Shown: positions 52,243 to 61,469, counted from the first letter of the stretch. The stretch: DNA of 64,000 bases from DASXQK01 sp963724385 (GCA_963724385.1 CAVRUJ010000001.1:1364001-1428000), one strand, 5' to 3'. Notes: generated by a model not told the origin, from the sequence alone. A program made the numbers and translations.

Positions 52243-53257
52243 TTAGAAATGCGTCCAGCCTTCCGAACCAAGCATCAGGGGATGGCCCTTGGCATCGAGA
52301 ACAGTAATGCGTTGGTCCCTTTGACCCGACCAGCTTGTCACTTCACCTATCGCGGTGATCGAAACCCCTAGTTCCAGGGCAAGATCGGTGATCTTGCCGC
52401 CTGCGGCCGGGCCAGCCGTAGAACAGAATCTGGTAGTCGTCCCCGCCCGACAGCACGGTCCGCAAGGCACCAGGGTCCTCTGCCAGGATGGAACGGGCTG
52501 GCGCCGAGAGGGGAACATGGTCGGATCGGATGTCAGCGGCAACAGCCGAGGCTTCGCAAACATGCCGCAGATCGGCAATCAGGCCATCGGAAATGTCGAT
52601 CGAAGCCGTCGCCAATCCCACCAGGCGCGGGCCCAGCCTGACCGGAGGCGAGGGCAGGCGATATCGCCCGATCAGGAATTGAGCCGATGCCGGATTCAGC
52701 CCCGGTAATTTCGCCTTCAGGGCGGCAAGGCCGAGAGCCGCATCGCCGATCGTGCCCGTAACGTAAATCTTATCGCCCGCGCGAGCCCCATCGCGCCGAA
52801 TCATTCGGCCGATATCGACCTCGCCGAAGGCCATGATGGCTATGGAGATGGGGCCGGGGGTCGAGTCCGTATCTCCGCCGATCAGATGGATGCCGAATTC
52901 GGCCTGATCCTCGGCGAGACCGCGTGCGAAGGCGGCAATCCACGCCTCCTGGATGTCGCGAGGCAACATAAGGTCAAGCATGTAGGCGCGGGGGACGGCG
53001 CCCTTTGCGGCGAGATCGGACAAATTGACGCGAAGGGCCTTGCGCGCGACGAGATCGGGCGGATCGTCGCTCAGGAAGTGGACGCCGCCCACGATCGCGT
53101 CCGTCTTGACGACGAGGTCGCGTCCGCTTGCGGGCCGGATGACAGCTGCGTCATCACGCAATCCGAAGGCACCGGGAAAGCCCTTCGACAAAGGCGCGAA
53201 GTAACGGGAGATGAGCTCGAACTCGCCAGGCAAGCCCTGAATTCCACCAGCGGACAT
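52243..53257 (-). pseudogene. thiL: thiamine-monophosphate kinase with a one-base frameshift
   Basis: ThiL phosphorylates thiamine phosphate to the active cofactor. The first part has DDAAVI, VVKTDAIVGGVHFLSDD, NLSDLAAKGAVPRAYML, GGDTDSTPG and SIDISDGLIADL and reads normally to LSGGDDYQILF. The frame then changes: the expected C-terminus (TAGPAAGGKITDL to EGWTHF and a stop) continues in another frame. Removing one base at about 52420 restores a full-length ThiL of normal length. It is either a real mutation or a sequencing error. ATG 53257 follows AGGTGG. The 157 bases before the next gene (52086-52242) hold nothing recognised. Confidence 0.8.
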
Positions 53258-53568
53258 GTTCGCCACCTATCCTTTGTGATCGAACGCCTGTTTGAGCCTT
53301 GGGGACAAAATGAATGCGAGGATATCGTCCTCCTCGTCACGCGATAGACTCAAAATGCGCCGCGATGGAAGAGGGGCGGGCAGCCGAGCTTGCAGCCGTT
53401 CGCCGCAGTTTGCTGCTGTTCCTTCAGCCACGATCTACCCCTCATGCCCCCGCCAGTGCATTGCCGCAATCGAATTCAAGTCACCGTCGGACAGGGTTGG
53501 AGAACGATGATCCAGGCCAAAGCCGCCAGGAGCGAGGAGTCACGGCTTGTTCCAGACGGGCCGAGTGG
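53258..53568. other. gap without recognisable gene
   Basis: This stretch lies between thiL and capA, both on the minus strand. Several short open frames exist on both strands, but none has a conserved motif or a good ribosome site. No FNR-type box, hairpin with T-run or repeat was seen. It may contain the thiL promoter. Confidence 0.4.
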
Positions 53569-54678
53569 TCAGCTCGGCCGGACGTCAAGGCTGTCGTCCG
53601 CGTTCAAGGAAATTTGCGCGCCGAGCCCTGCGCATTCGCGCGCCAGTATCTCCCTCAGCCAGCGGACATAGTGCTTCGATGCGCGGTTCAGCCTGAACTT
53701 CCGGATCTGATAGGGCACCAGCCTGGCTTCGATCAATTCTCCGTCCCCGGCGGAGAGGCGCGGCAGATACATGATCGCAAGATCGCCGCGATAGGCCTCA
53801 TAGCCCGAGATGCCTTCATAGTCGTTCAGGAAATCGCCGCAACCGTAGAGGATGAGCCGGCCGCGATAGATTTCCATCGCCCTCGGGTGGTGGGACGAGT
53901 GGCCGTGGACGAGGGCAAAGCCTCCCCGCTCGATGAGGCGATGCGCGAACCGACGCTCCTCATCTGGAATTCGATAGCCCCAATTCCCGCCCCAGTGAAT
54001 CGAAGCGATGAGCAGATCGCCCTCAGCCGCCGCCTCGCGTGCGCTCTCGCATACCGCATCGGCCGTGTCGATCGACAGGTCGGGCAGCAAATTGACGCCG
54101 GGCTTGTCGGGACCTGCCGCCCAGCCACGGGGAATTCCACTGTCCGCGCAGCCATAAGCAAAGACGAGAAGCCTCCCGCCGCCGGGGAGCCGAAGGGGGC
54201 ATGGCGCGCTGGCTTGCCCGATGTTGCGGCCTGCGCCGACGCCACGGATCTTCGCTTTCTCAAGGCTGACCAGAGTTTCCAGGAGGCCGGCCTCGCCCCA
54301 GTCCTTCACATGGTTGTTGGCGAGCACGCAGCAATCGATTTCCGCAACGCTCAGGCATCCGATGTTGGCCGGATTCATCCGGTAGTTGATACCTTTGGGC
54401 TCATAAGTGCGGCTCGTGGTGATGCTGGTTTCGAGGTTGACAATTCTCGCTGCCGGCTGCACGCGCCGGAGCTCGGCAATCGCGTCGCCCCAGATGTAGG
54501 CGTGGTCGACCGGCCGCTCGATCGGGCCATTTGCCCGCTCGGCCAATTCCACATAGTCCGCGGCCGAGTTCACGACGGGCTCGTGCAGCTCCGCGGTGCA
54601 CGGAGTAGGCAAAATCTGATCGATCCCCCTGCCGGTCATGACATCGCCGCAGAGGAAAAGCGTAATGGCGCGGGGCAT
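53569..54678 (-). CDS. CapA family metallophosphatase-like protein
   Basis: A 369-residue protein of the CapA (PGA_cap) family, related to calcineurin-type phosphatases. Motifs are ITLFLCGDVMTGRGID, IVNLETSITTS, CCVLANNHVKDWG, IASIHWGGNWGY and ALVHGHSSHHPR, which supply metal ligands. CapA takes part in poly-gamma-glutamate export or anchoring in Bacillus, but no other cap genes are nearby, so a different role is likely. ATG 54678 is preferred over 54681 for GAGGAA spacing. An FNR-type box ends only 20 bases before it. Confidence 0.87.
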   Translation of the reverse strand: MPRAITLFLCGDVMTGRGIDQILPTPCTAELHEPVVNSAADYVELAERANGPIERPVDHAYIWGDAIAELRRVQPAARIVNLETSITTSRTYEPKGINYRMNPANIGCLSVAEIDCCVLANNHVKDWGEAGLLETLVSLEKAKIRGVGAGRNIGQASAPCPLRLPGGGRLLVFAYGCADSGIPRGWAAGPDKPGVNLLPDLSIDTADAVCESAREAAAEGDLLIASIHWGGNWGYRIPDEERRFAHRLIERGGFALVHGHSSHHPRAMEIYRGRLILYGCGDFLNDYEGISGYEAYRGDLAIMYLPRLSAGDGELIEARLVPYQIRKFRLNRASKHYVRWLREILARECAGLGAQISLNADDSLDVRPS

Positions 54679-54698
54679 CATTTCCTCAATATATGCCG

Positions 54699-54712
54699 TT
54701 GATACGGATCAA
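54699..54712. promoter_or_regulatory. FNR/FixK-type operator (perfect), close to capA start
   Basis: TTGATACGGATCAA is an exact TTGAT-N4-ATCAA. On the minus strand it is followed by ATATATT and GAGGAA just before capA, leaving only 20 bases to the ATG, which is tight for class II activation. It could repress capA or act in an unusual geometry. Confidence 0.6.
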
Positions 54713-54893
54713 GTCGTGGCCGCGCGCTGCCCGCGGCCGGCCTATCTAGGATATCAGCGGCTTCCATGAGATAGCGCCGATGCGCAAGGGGGTCGATCTC
54801 ACTCGAATTCCGCCGATCCGTCCGCTGCTCAGCGCGAGGGTTGTCCCGTGGTCCAGCGGGCAAAGCGATCACGCTCCTCGTCAGAAATCCCAA

Positions 54894-55937
54894 CTAGAGA
54901 GCCCGGGCGTATTTCTCGGCGAACTTCAGGTACCGAATCGCGCGGCGGCGCCATTTGGCCGCTCGACGGGCGCCCGATTCCCTCAGATGAAGGATCGCAA
55001 TCTTGGCCCTGACGCAGGCCCTTTCGCTCTTGTAGAACGCGAGCAACTTCTCCGGTATCCGGTCGCCGGCGAGTTTCTCGTATCGCTCTACGATGCATTC
55101 TCCAAGCCGGCGGGCACCCAGGCGCTCGCATTCGAGGGCGAGGAAACTCACCTCGTCGGCCGGGTCGACCACGCGAAAGGCGCGGTTGAACTCTAGCGAG
55201 TCCAGCACCATGGGTCGCGCGCCGAGATAAATGTGTTCGGGCCGGAGGTCGCCGTGACCTTCGACGATACGCTTGGCGCGGACCCGTTCGTCAAACAGAT
55301 CCGCGTGTCCCTCGAGAAAGGCGATCTGCGCCGTGGTCACGCGGCGGACGATATCGGAGGGTAGGCGCCATGTGCGACGCGTGAGCTCACGCCTGTTGGC
55401 GCGGATGTTGGCCGCGTATCTGCGGCGATAAGATGAGGCCCTCATGGCAACAGGAATTGCGCCCCGATAGAAGCCGGCGAGCATTCTTGCCAGGCATGCG
55501 AGATCTTCCCCGCGCAGATTGCGGCGGCGGATCCTGTCCTCGAGCGTTCGCTCCTTCGGCAGCCGGCGCATCTTCACCAGCCAATCGACCGTCCTGCCCC
55601 CGCCGCCCAGCCCCAGGCGCCCTTCCGGGCCCAGTTTCAGCGGGACGACGGCGAGATAGACGCCGGGGGCAAGGCGCCGATTGAGGCGCAGCTCTGCAAG
55701 GCTGCTGCGCCGCCGCGATTCGAGTGAAGCGAAATTCAAGATCGGGTACCGCAGGGGCTTCTTCAGCTTGTAGGCGTGCTTCTCGGTCAGGAAGACCCAG
55801 GAAATATGGGTCTCGACGGCGCGTACGCGCTTCACGCGCCCCGGATAGCTCTCGGGCCGCTTCAAGAAATCGATCTTGGCAGCAAGAGGAACTGCCGCCT
55901 TCAAGGCGGTGCGTTGAAAGCCTTCCGTGCCTGGCAT
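54894..55937 (-). CDS. COG2187-type kinase-like protein (aminoglycoside phosphotransferase fold)
   Basis: A 347-residue protein of the uncharacterised COG2187 family. ETHISWVFLTEKHAYKLKKPL carries the ATP-binding Lys, VEGHGDLRPEHIYLG is the catalytic HGD loop, and VLDSLEFNRAFRVVDPADEVSFLALEC gives the metal-binding Asp region. The substrate is unknown. It is sometimes found fused to gluconate-kinase-like domains; here it stands alone. ATG 55937 follows GGAGGG. It lies 40 bases downstream of the ligase-acyltransferase gene and is likely co-transcribed. The 215 bases to capA hold only the operator near capA. Confidence 0.83.
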   Translation of the reverse strand: MPGTEGFQRTALKAAVPLAAKIDFLKRPESYPGRVKRVRAVETHISWVFLTEKHAYKLKKPLRYPILNFASLESRRRSSLAELRLNRRLAPGVYLAVVPLKLGPEGRLGLGGGGRTVDWLVKMRRLPKERTLEDRIRRRNLRGEDLACLARMLAGFYRGAIPVAMRASSYRRRYAANIRANRRELTRRTWRLPSDIVRRVTTAQIAFLEGHADLFDERVRAKRIVEGHGDLRPEHIYLGARPMVLDSLEFNRAFRVVDPADEVSFLALECERLGARRLGECIVERYEKLAGDRIPEKLLAFYKSERACVRAKIAILHLRESGARRAAKWRRRAIRYLKFAEKYARAL

Positions 55938-55977
55938 CAACCGCCCTCCATCCGCAAGATAGGGGCTCCGGCCGGCA

Positions 55978-58665
55978 TCAAGCAGCCTTCCCGTCAATGC
56001 TATCACCAAGTTCGGCTACGCGCTCCCTCAAGGCGTCGGCGACCGCCTGCCAGTCATCTGGCGAGCTATCGCCGCGAAGCGCCTCGGCGCTGATCGGCGC
56101 CCCGAAAGAGACCGTGATCCGATTGAGCCGCGGGAAGGTTCGGCCGCGCGGCAGGCTCTCGAAAGTTCCGGCGACATAGCAGGGGACCACACTGGCCCCG
56201 GTCTCCTGCAGCAGTCGGCCTATGCCCGGCTGGAAAGGGAGCATCGCCTTGGTGGGCGATCGCCACCCTTCCGGGAACCAGACGAGCATATGGTTCTGCC
56301 GCAGGACCGCGACGGCGCTGGCGAGAACGCGCGCCGGCGAGCGTTGATCGACGGGAAAGATGCACATGGCCCGGCAGACGAAGCGGCTGAGGGGGTCGGA
56401 GAACAACAATAGCCGGTCGCCAGACCAATGGACTTGGCTCAGCATCCGCCACGGCAAGGCGGCGGCGAGCGCCGGGGGATCGAGGAAACTCACATGGTTG
56501 GCGGCGATGACGCAGGGCCCGGCCGCCGGCAGATGCTCGGCGCCTTCGACCCGCAAGCGGAAGGCAAAGCGCAGGACCAGCCGGTCTATCAAGTGAATGG
56601 CCGTCCCTGCCGCACGCAACATCGGTCCTCTCGGCTTCAGCCAACGCGCGTCGAGTGCGCTGGTTTCGCCGGCCGGTGCCTCGCCCCTGCGTGCCGCAAC
56701 CGCCTCTAGCAGGAGGTCCCGGACCGTCAGGATGCGATTCACGGCCGCATCGTCGAGGCGGATCGAGAGCCGGTTCTCGATCTCGAGTGCCAGCGCCATC
56801 CAGCCCAGGGAATCGAGGCCGAGATCGAGTTGAAGGCTGGAATCGGGCGTGAGTGGCACCTGCTTGAAGCGTTCGACCAGCAGCGACCACAGCGCGAAAG
56901 CCGTCGGTTCGGCGAGCAGGGCCTGATCTTCGGCGCTGAGAGACCCCGATGCCGGCGGCTCGGCATGGGCCAACGCCCGCTCGTAGAGGCCAGGCAGCAG
57001 GAAGCGTCGGTACTTGCCCAGCCGCGTGCGCGGCAGAGGCTGGCGCGTGAGGGCGAAGCCGGCGAGGCGCGCGTAGGAAGGCAAGCGCTGGGACGCCGCA
57101 AGCAACGCGACACGGACGGCATCCTCCGGCTTTTCGACGCCGGCGTTGCGGATCGCGTCCAGCTTTGGAACCACCAGCGCCACGAGCGCGCCCGAGCGCT
57201 CGAGCACCGCGAGCTCGGCGAAGAAGGGGCTGGCTGCGTAAATCCGCTCCACATCCTCCGGAAAGACCTTTTTCCCGCCACCGAGCACGATCAGCTCCTT
57301 GGAGCGGCCGGTGATGTAGAGAAAGCCGTCCTTGTCCAGGTATCCGAGGTCGCCGGTCCTGAACCAGCCGTCCGAAGTGAAGGCGTCGGCGTTCGCCTCG
57401 GGGTTGTCGAGATAGCTCTCAAAGACCGAAGGTCCCCGAAGCTCGATCTCGCCGGTCCCGTCCTCGCCCGGATGGGCGATCCTGATCCGTCCCTTTCCGA
57501 GCGGCCGGCCTTCGCTGCCCAACCGCTCCGAATCCGGCGTGTTGCCGGTGAAGACGGAGGCGGTCTCGGCCAGCCCGTAGCCGCTGCGGACTTCCCAGCC
57601 GAGACCCGCCAGGGTCCAGGCCATTTGCGGATCGAGCTTGGCGCCACCGGAGACGAGAAGCCGCAAATCAGCGCCGATCCTCGCGCGCAGCCTCCGGAAG
57701 ACGAGCCGGCCGGGCGACCGGCCCGTCCGCCGGCGCAGGCTTATGCAGCTCGCCAGCAGGGCACGGTACAGGGCCTGAAACAGCCGGCCGCGAGCGGCCA
57801 CGGCTCCGTCCAACGCAGTCAGGAGCGCGGTATAGAGGCGCGGCACGCCGAGCATGATGGTGGCGCGGGACCTGTGCAGCGCCTGCAGGATCGCGTGGCC
57901 GGTGACGGACTCGGGGAAGACGACGAGCGCGCCTGCTTGCAGCGCGGTGAACAGGCCGACGACCAGGGGATAGGCATGATGCAACGGCAGGGGAAGAAAG
58001 ACGCGATCCTCCGCCGTCACGAGCTTGGCCGCTTGAAGGGCCTCGACGTTGGCCCATATCCGATGGCTGTCGAGGAGGAATCGCTTCGGCTTGCCGGTGG
58101 TCCCGGAGGTGAAAACCATCATCGCCGGTGAAGCAGGATCGATGTCCGGCAATGTCCGAGGGGACGCGGACAGCAGGGATCGCATGCTCGCGGCCCCCGC
58201 TTCGCCTTCGGGTGCCGTCTCTCCCATCACCCAGACTGCCGGGCGGTTGACCAGCGACGGGTCGGCGAACAAAGTGGCCTGCCCGACCCCGGCAAACGCG
58301 AACCGCGCGCCGGTTTCTGTCAGCATCTCGCCGATCTCGGCTTTCGAGGCGAGCGGGTCCACGGCAACCGGTATGGCACTCATGGCGCCAAGCCCGAGGC
58401 GGGCGATCACCCAGTCGAAGCTGTTCTCGCCGACGAGCAATACGGGATCGCCGCGCGCCACCCCGACGTCCAGCAGGCCGGCCGCCAGCTGCAATGACAG
58501 CCGGGCAAGCTCCGCCGCGCCAAGGAACTCGATGTCGCCGTCGCGCACGAAAGCGAGCATCGGCTTGTCGCCCCAGGCGGCCAGCTTGTCGATCAGCTTG
58601 CGGACAGTCCAGGCCGGCGCATCAGCCGGCGGGGGTGACCCTGTATCCCTGGCCAGGGGAGACAT
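55978..58665 (-). CDS. AMP-dependent ligase - ACP - PlsC acyltransferase fusion
   Basis: An 895-residue three-domain protein. Residues about 1-560 form an adenylate-forming ligase (MVFTSGTTGKPKRF, SGYGLAETASVF, SDGWFRTGDLGYLDKDGFLYI, and the Lys in RTRLGKYRR). About 595-665 is a carrier domain with the phosphopantetheine Ser in LDLGLDSLGWMA. About 690-880 is a 1-acylglycerol-phosphate acyltransferase (NHVSFLDP for HX4D, WFPEGWRSPT for the second motif). It should activate a fatty acid, load it on its own carrier and transfer it to a lysolipid or glycerol phosphate. ATG 58665 is used; TTG 58671 has the better-spaced AGAGG. An MFS transporter lies divergently. Confidence 0.9.
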   Translation of the reverse strand: MSPLARDTGSPPPADAPAWTVRKLIDKLAAWGDKPMLAFVRDGDIEFLGAAELARLSLQLAAGLLDVGVARGDPVLLVGENSFDWVIARLGLGAMSAIPVAVDPLASKAEIGEMLTETGARFAFAGVGQATLFADPSLVNRPAVWVMGETAPEGEAGAASMRSLLSASPRTLPDIDPASPAMMVFTSGTTGKPKRFLLDSHRIWANVEALQAAKLVTAEDRVFLPLPLHHAYPLVVGLFTALQAGALVVFPESVTGHAILQALHRSRATIMLGVPRLYTALLTALDGAVAARGRLFQALYRALLASCISLRRRTGRSPGRLVFRRLRARIGADLRLLVSGGAKLDPQMAWTLAGLGWEVRSGYGLAETASVFTGNTPDSERLGSEGRPLGKGRIRIAHPGEDGTGEIELRGPSVFESYLDNPEANADAFTSDGWFRTGDLGYLDKDGFLYITGRSKELIVLGGGKKVFPEDVERIYAASPFFAELAVLERSGALVALVVPKLDAIRNAGVEKPEDAVRVALLAASQRLPSYARLAGFALTRQPLPRTRLGKYRRFLLPGLYERALAHAEPPASGSLSAEDQALLAEPTAFALWSLLVERFKQVPLTPDSSLQLDLGLDSLGWMALALEIENRLSIRLDDAAVNRILTVRDLLLEAVAARRGEAPAGETSALDARWLKPRGPMLRAAGTAIHLIDRLVLRFAFRLRVEGAEHLPAAGPCVIAANHVSFLDPPALAAALPWRMLSQVHWSGDRLLLFSDPLSRFVCRAMCIFPVDQRSPARVLASAVAVLRQNHMLVWFPEGWRSPTKAMLPFQPGIGRLLQETGASVVPCYVAGTFESLPRGRTFPRLNRITVSFGAPISAEALRGDSSPDDWQAVADALRERVAELGDSIDGKAA

Positions 58666-58764
58666 TGTCAAGTTTGCACCTCTTGGTGCCCATTCGCGGG
58701 CCCGACCAAGGAGGGAGATTCCGCGCCCATGGAATATATCTAGGCCGGTTGCAGACCCGGTCCC

Positions 58765-58778
58765 CTGACCCAGATCAA
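58765..58778. promoter_or_regulatory. FNR/FixK-like operator, one mismatch
   Basis: CTGACCCAGATCAA differs from TTGAY-N4-RTCAA in the first base. It lies in the divergent gap, 99 bases from the ligase-acyltransferase ATG, and is the second box of this gap. Confidence 0.45.
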
Positions 58779-58835
58779 AGCAGCCCTTGAATGCCGCGAA
58801 CGAGGCGGCGATTCCAGGGCGTGTCGGCAGCCTGC

Positions 58836-58849
58836 TTGATCTGCGTCAA
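58836..58849. promoter_or_regulatory. FNR/FixK-type operator
   Basis: TTGATCTGCGTCAA fits TTGAY-N4-RTCAA. It is 65 bases before the MFS ATG, and TGTATC (58875-58880) sits near the -10 position expected for class II activation of the transporter. Confidence 0.72.
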
Positions 58850-58914
58850 CGCCGCAGCGGCATGCGCGCCTCAATGTATCAAACCCCGAATCCGGCCCTG
58901 GCGGGCTGCGGACA

Positions 58915-60243
58915 ATGGCACCGATGGCAAGCGATCCGATGGCAGTCGCCGGGAGCGGACCGGGCCGCAAGCGGCCGGGCAGGCGATTGGGGCTCTTTTC
59001 CTGGGCGCTGTTCGGCTGGGCCAATTCGCCCGTCCCGACGCTGGTCGTCACTTTCATTTTCCCGGCCTATTTCAGTCGCGCTCTGGTCGGCGACGAGGTT
59101 CGCGGCCAGGCGCTCTGGGGTTATGGCATCGCGGTCAGCAGCCTCCTGCTTGCGCTCTCGAGCCCGTTGCTCGGCGCCATCGCCGACGCTGCAGGAAGGC
59201 GCAAGCCATGGCTTTTCGCCTTCTCCGCGCTTTGCGTCCTGGCTTGTGCCGCTCTGTGGTTCGTTCGCCCGGGGCCAGGCGCGGTGGCAGCCTCGCTCCT
59301 GATCGTGGGCCTCGCCAATATCGGCTACGGCTTCGGGGTCGTCTTCAACAACGCCATGCTGCCGGATCTGGTGCCGGCGGATCGGGTCGGGCGCTGGTCG
59401 GGCTGGGCCTGGGCTCTCGGCTATGCGGGCGGCCTTGCCGGCCTTGCCATCGCCCTTGTCGGGTTCATCAATGCCGACAGGCCGTGGCTCGGATTGAATC
59501 CCGGCTCCGGCGATGTGGTCAGGGTGGTCGGCCCTCTGGTCGCGGTCTGGTTCGTCCTTTTCGGTTGGCCGATCTTCGCCTTCACCGCCGATCACGCCGC
59601 TTCCGGCCTCGGCATCCGGGCGGCCACCCGTCTCGGGATCAAGTCCCTCGGCAGGACGCTCGCCAGCTTGCGCAGCCAGGGCAATATCGCGCGGTTCCTC
59701 ATCGCGCAGATGATTTTCAGCGACGGACTCGTCGCCATCTTCACCTTCGGCGGCGTTTACGCCGCGGGCGCCTTCCACATGACGATCGCCGAGGTGACGG
59801 CATTCGGGATTCTCCTCAATGTGACTGCCGGCCTCGGCACGCTGGCTTTCGCCTGGGTCGACGACTGGCTGGGATCCAGACGCACGCTGCTGATCTCGCT
59901 GGCCGGCCTCATCGCCGCCTCGGCGGCCGCGATATCGGTCACCGGAGCCCTGTGGTTCTGGATCGCAGGCGGTATCCTCGGCTTCTTCGTCGGTCCGCCT
60001 CAGTCGGCCAGCCGCTCGCTCATGGCAAGACTGGCACCGGCCGGCCAGGAGACCCAGTTCTTCGGCCTCTATGCCCTGTCGGGCAGATCGACGGCCTTCA
60101 TGGGTCCCGCGGTCGTCGGAACTGTGACGGCGCTGTTCGACAGCCAACGCGCTGGATTGGCTAGCCTGATCGCGTTCTTCATTGCTGGCTTTGTCCTGAT
60201 GCTGGGCGTGAGCGAACCCGCAAGGAAATCCCGTCGGCCGTGA
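58915..60243 (+). CDS. MFS transporter, UMF1-like
   Basis: A 442-residue transporter with about 12 membrane helices after a 28-residue basic N-terminus. FSWALFGWANSPVPTLVVTFIFPAYF at the first helix and GAIADAAGRRKPWL in the loop between helices 2 and 3 mark the UMF1/ATG22-like branch of the MFS. The substrate is unknown. It is divergent from the ligase-ACP-acyltransferase gene, an arrangement that recalls the lysolipid flippase LplT and acyltransferase Aas pair in E. coli, though LplT is a different MFS branch. Confidence 0.87.
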   Translation: MAPMASDPMAVAGSGPGRKRPGRRLGLFSWALFGWANSPVPTLVVTFIFPAYFSRALVGDEVRGQALWGYGIAVSSLLLALSSPLLGAIADAAGRRKPWLFAFSALCVLACAALWFVRPGPGAVAASLLIVGLANIGYGFGVVFNNAMLPDLVPADRVGRWSGWAWALGYAGGLAGLAIALVGFINADRPWLGLNPGSGDVVRVVGPLVAVWFVLFGWPIFAFTADHAASGLGIRAATRLGIKSLGRTLASLRSQGNIARFLIAQMIFSDGLVAIFTFGGVYAAGAFHMTIAEVTAFGILLNVTAGLGTLAFAWVDDWLGSRRTLLISLAGLIAASAAAISVTGALWFWIAGGILGFFVGPPQSASRSLMARLAPAGQETQFFGLYALSGRSTAFMGPAVVGTVTALFDSQRAGLASLIAFFIAGFVLMLGVSEPARKSRRP

Positions 60244-60282
60244 AAGTAGCCGGCGACGAGGCAGGCCCTTCGGCGCGCGATC

Positions 60283-60296
60283 TTGACCTGTCTCAA
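60283..60296. promoter_or_regulatory. FNR/FixK-like operator, one mismatch
   Basis: TTGACCTGTCTCAA departs from TTGAY-N4-RTCAA at one base. It lies 64 bases before the ATG of the small exported protein at 60360, the same distance as the perfect box has from the MFS gene. Confidence 0.5.
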
Positions 60297-60359
60297 TGAT
60301 TGGAACCGGCCTCCGGCTTATGGCTGGCTCATGTCCACGGCTGAAGGGAGTGCGAAGAG

Positions 60360-60758
60360 ATGACCAAGCTCAGCAGATCGCTTGCCGCGTTGCTGTCGGC
60401 GTTCGTCATCTGCGGAACGGTTTCGACGGCCGGCGCCGACAACTGGCGCTACCGCGGCCACGACATGCATGGCTTCGGCGGCTACAACTACGATGTCTGG
60501 CGTCACGGATACTGGGATCACGGCTGGCATGACGGCCGGTTTGGCTGGTGGTGGTTCGGCGGCGGGCTCTGGTATCTCTACCCGTTCGCCGTTCAGCCTT
60601 ACCCCAATCCTTATGTTCCGCCGGTCTTCGTCGTGCAGCCGCCGCCGCCGCCCAGCGTGCCGCCCAGCTACTGGTACTACTGCGACAATCCAGCCGGGTA
60701 CTACCCCTACATAGCGCGATGCTACTCGGGCTGGCGCGCCGTTCCAGCCACGCCATAG
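60360..60758 (+). CDS. small exported Trp/Tyr/Gly/Pro-rich protein
   Basis: A 132-residue protein with a signal peptide (about residues 1-25, ending AGA). The mature part is rich in Trp, Tyr, Gly and His (WRYRGHDMHGFGGYNYD, GWWWFGGGLWYLYP), has a proline run (QPPPPPSVPP), and ends with YYCDNPAGYYPYIARCYSGW, a conserved motif with two cysteines found in many proteobacterial exported proteins of unknown function. A one-mismatch FNR-type box lies upstream. Confidence 0.8.
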   Translation: MTKLSRSLAALLSAFVICGTVSTAGADNWRYRGHDMHGFGGYNYDVWRHGYWDHGWHDGRFGWWWFGGGLWYLYPFAVQPYPNPYVPPVFVVQPPPPPSVPPSYWYYCDNPAGYYPYIARCYSGWRAVPATP

Positions 60759-60809
60759 GGCGGTGTCGGCTCAGTCGTCGACTTGCAGCCCATGATCATC
60801 GGGTCGGCC

Positions 60810-61457
60810 ATGTCGAAGCATGCAACTCGCGCCAGGCCCGGAACCATGCTCGGGCTTCTTGCGTTCGTCGGCCTGGCGCTGCAGTTGCTGATTTCTAGCC
60901 CGGCTTTCGCCGACGACTACGCGGAATGCAACGCCACCGATGAGCTGCTGAAGACCGACCCGGGCCGGGCCGTTGCCGCCTGCAGCCGGCTCGCCGCGCA
61001 GGGGAATCCCGTTGCCGAGTACAACCTGGGCCTCATGTACCTCGCGGGCGAGGGCGTCGCGCGGGACTATTCCCAAGCGGCCAGCTGGTTCCGCAAGGCG
61101 GCCGACCAAGGCGACGCGCCGGCGCAATTCAACCTCGGCCTCATGGCCGAGGAGGGCCGCGGCGCACGGCAGGACCTTGTCGAAGCGGCGAAGTGGTACC
61201 GCAAGGCAGCGGCGCAGGGTTATGTGTATGCCCAGGACCGGCTGGGCTTCATGTACGGAACCGGCGAGGGCGTCGTAGCGGATCCCGTCCAGGCCTATCT
61301 GTGGCTGAGCCTCGCGGCGGCGGCCGGCGACGAGGATGCGTCGGCCTATCGCGACGTCGTCGCAGCCGGCATGGCGCGGGAACAGATCTTGGAAGCCGAG
61401 CGCTTGGTGAACCAGTGGAAGCTCAAGGAACCCGGCGGCGGCCTGCTGGGATACTAG
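60810..61457 (+). CDS. exported Sel1-repeat protein
   Basis: A 215-residue protein with a signal peptide (about residues 1-36) and at least three Sel1 repeats: PVAEYNLGLMYLAGEGVARD, PAQFNLGLMAEEGRGARQD and YAQDRLGFMYGTGEGV, followed by a fourth degenerate one (VQAYLWLSLAAAAG). Sel1 repeats form helical solenoids that mediate protein contacts, often in envelope signalling. The start is uncertain: ATG 60810 is used, ATG 60792 is possible. It is convergent with the next gene. Confidence 0.83.
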   Translation: MSKHATRARPGTMLGLLAFVGLALQLLISSPAFADDYAECNATDELLKTDPGRAVAACSRLAAQGNPVAEYNLGLMYLAGEGVARDYSQAASWFRKAADQGDAPAQFNLGLMAEEGRGARQDLVEAAKWYRKAAAQGYVYAQDRLGFMYGTGEGVVADPVQAYLWLSLAAAAGDEDASAYRDVVAAGMAREQILEAERLVNQWKLKEPGGGLLGY

Positions 61458-61469
61458 GCTAAAACCCGT

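Noticed and set aside
53314..54702. Plus-strand open frame opposite capA
   Set aside because: No family motif; capA on the other strand shows all its metal-binding motifs.
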